From NCBI GenBank assembly GCA_032622095.1, contig CP136061.1, forward strand, positions 87,784,983-87,848,982: 64,000 nucleotides of DNA, given 5' to 3'. The DNA is from Siphonodentalium dalli. Its lineage: Eukaryota; Mollusca; Scaphopoda; Gadilida; Siphonodentaliidae. This document shows positions 62,952 to 64,000 of the stretch, piece by piece. The position numbers and the translations under genes are program-made. Position 1 is the stretch's first letter, and each line of letters starts with the position of its first letter. Below the pieces are notes generated by a model. The model made no database searches, had not been told where the DNA came from, and was given only the letters and a program-made list of their open reading frames with translations.

Positions 62952-64000
62952 GCACCAGGTTTCTTTGATCTTCGTGCTGGTAAAACTCTTCTTGGTGGAT
63001 ATTACTCTGCTAAGTTGAAACCTCACCAACTAAAGTGGCTTACTTGCGAGATTGAAGCACTCGCCTTTGGTTCCGCTGTTAATCATTGGAGCTCCTGTAT
63101 CTTGGAATCTGAGAACACCACCCAGATTTTGACTGATTCCCGCCCTTGTGTTCAAGCTTTCTCAAAATTGTCTAGAGGTGAATTCTCCACTAGTGCCCGC
63201 ATTTCTTTCTTCCTATCCACCCTAAGTCGGTATAAAGTCATTCTCAAGCATATTTCTGGTTCTAACAATCTCCTGACTGACTTTCTCAGTCGTAATTCTG
63301 CCCAGTGTCCATCTGGTAGTTGTCAACTTTGTCAGTTTGTGTCACAAAACGAAGATTCAACCATCAGATCTATCAGTGTTGAAGATATTCTTTCCAGATC
63401 AGCCCCATGCCGTTTCTCAATGCTACTTCTTGGCAAGCTGCCCAACAAACTTGTCCTACCTTGCGTCGAGTTTATTCGCACCTCTCTCAGGGCACTCGAC
63501 CTCCCAAAAAGGCTAGAGGTGTTCGTGATGCCAAGAAATACATGAAAGTTTGCACCATTAGTGGTGGCCTGCTGATAGTCAAGAATACTACACCATTTCA
63601 ACATGCTTTCAACACTATAGTTGTCCCAAACCATATTCTATCTGGTCTGCTGACAGCTTTACATATCCGCCTACAACACCCAACTGCCTGTCAGCTCAAG
63701 AAATTATTTCAGAGATATTTTTTTGCACTTAGTATTGACCAAGTTATTGATTCTGTCACTAAGTCCTGTGCTCAGTGTACTGCCATCAGTAAACTTCCTC
63801 CCACCCTTCCAGTGTTCACATCATCACCTCCATGCTCTGGTCCTGGATTGGAGTTCGCCTGCGACATAATGTGTCGAGCAAGACAGAAGATACTTGTCGT
63901 GCGGGATACTTTCTCTTCCTTTACATTTGCTCGCCTAATTGCTGACGAGCGGTCTTCGACCTTGCGTGATGGTATTTTCGAAGTCATTGCTGATCTTAAA
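62566..64000 (+). repeat. Array unit 15, cut by the window end
   Basis: First 1435 bp of a further unit in register; shows the array continues. Which inserts it carries cannot be seen. Confidence 0.95.
62952..64000 (+). pseudogene. Ty3/gypsy pol 3' fragment, unit 15, incomplete in the window
   Basis: RNase H end, zinc finger and the first part of the integrase core; broken about once within the visible part. Confidence 0.85.

Noticed and set aside
1-64000. CRISPR array or bacterial mobile island.
   Set aside because: The periodicity is 4.4 kb with no short direct repeats and spacers, and the coding content is an animal-type Ty3/gypsy pol fragment.
1-64000. Assembly duplication as the sole explanation.
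   Set aside because: Units carry distinct inserts, private changes and neighbour-shared variants, which a simple duplicated contig would not show. Copy number could still be wrong in the assembly.

Overview
The whole 64 kb window is one head-to-tail tandem array. A unit of about 4.4 kb repeats 14 full times, with a 15th copy cut off by the window end. There is no conventional host gene, rRNA, tRNA or CRISPR array. Each unit is the 3' end of a Ty3/gypsy-type LTR retrotransposon (second half of RNase H, complete integrase, acidic tail, polypurine tract and a short LTR-like block) joined to about 1.6 kb of AT-rich non-coding sequence. The array enters and leaves the window, so its full length is unknown. 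The pol clade, the MITE-like inserts and the absence of bacterial signals point to an animal genome. The RNase H wording resembles elements I know from marine invertebrates such as molluscs and cnidarians, but the species cannot be fixed from this.

Unit starts, counted from the sequence at base 1, are 1, 4406, 8810, 13218, 17620, 22022, 26423, 31288, 35680, 40537, 44943, 49350, 53760, 58158 and 62566. Within a unit the order is: AT-rich leader of about 380 bp with a poly-C tract and a foldback; pol fragment of about 2.0 kb; short 3' UTR; polypurine tract; LTR-like block of 164 bp; then a tail with a diverged internal duplication, a G/C-run hairpin, a worn minisatellite of about 21 bp period and two 16-bp palindromes.

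The units are told apart by non-autonomous DNA transposon inserts. A 458-bp element (called M here) sits either at site A, inside the pol tail in reverse orientation and flanked by ACAT, or at site B, inside the LTR-like block in forward orientation and flanked by TTGA. Units 1, 8, 10, 11, 12 and 14 carry A only; 2 to 6 carry B only; 7 and 9 carry both. Unit 13 carries neither, but has a related 451-bp element (N) 10 bp downstream of the empty B site. Because each complete unit carries at least one insert of about 455 bp, most units have nearly the same length (4392 to 4410 bp); the double-insert units are 4865 and 4857 bp.

Small variants are shared mainly between neighbouring units and change partners along the unit. 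That is the mark of unequal crossover or gene conversion within an array amplified recently. The retroelement part is a fossil fragment: gag, protease and reverse transcriptase are absent from every unit. Integrase frames remain open in about half the copies, which recent copying alone can explain.
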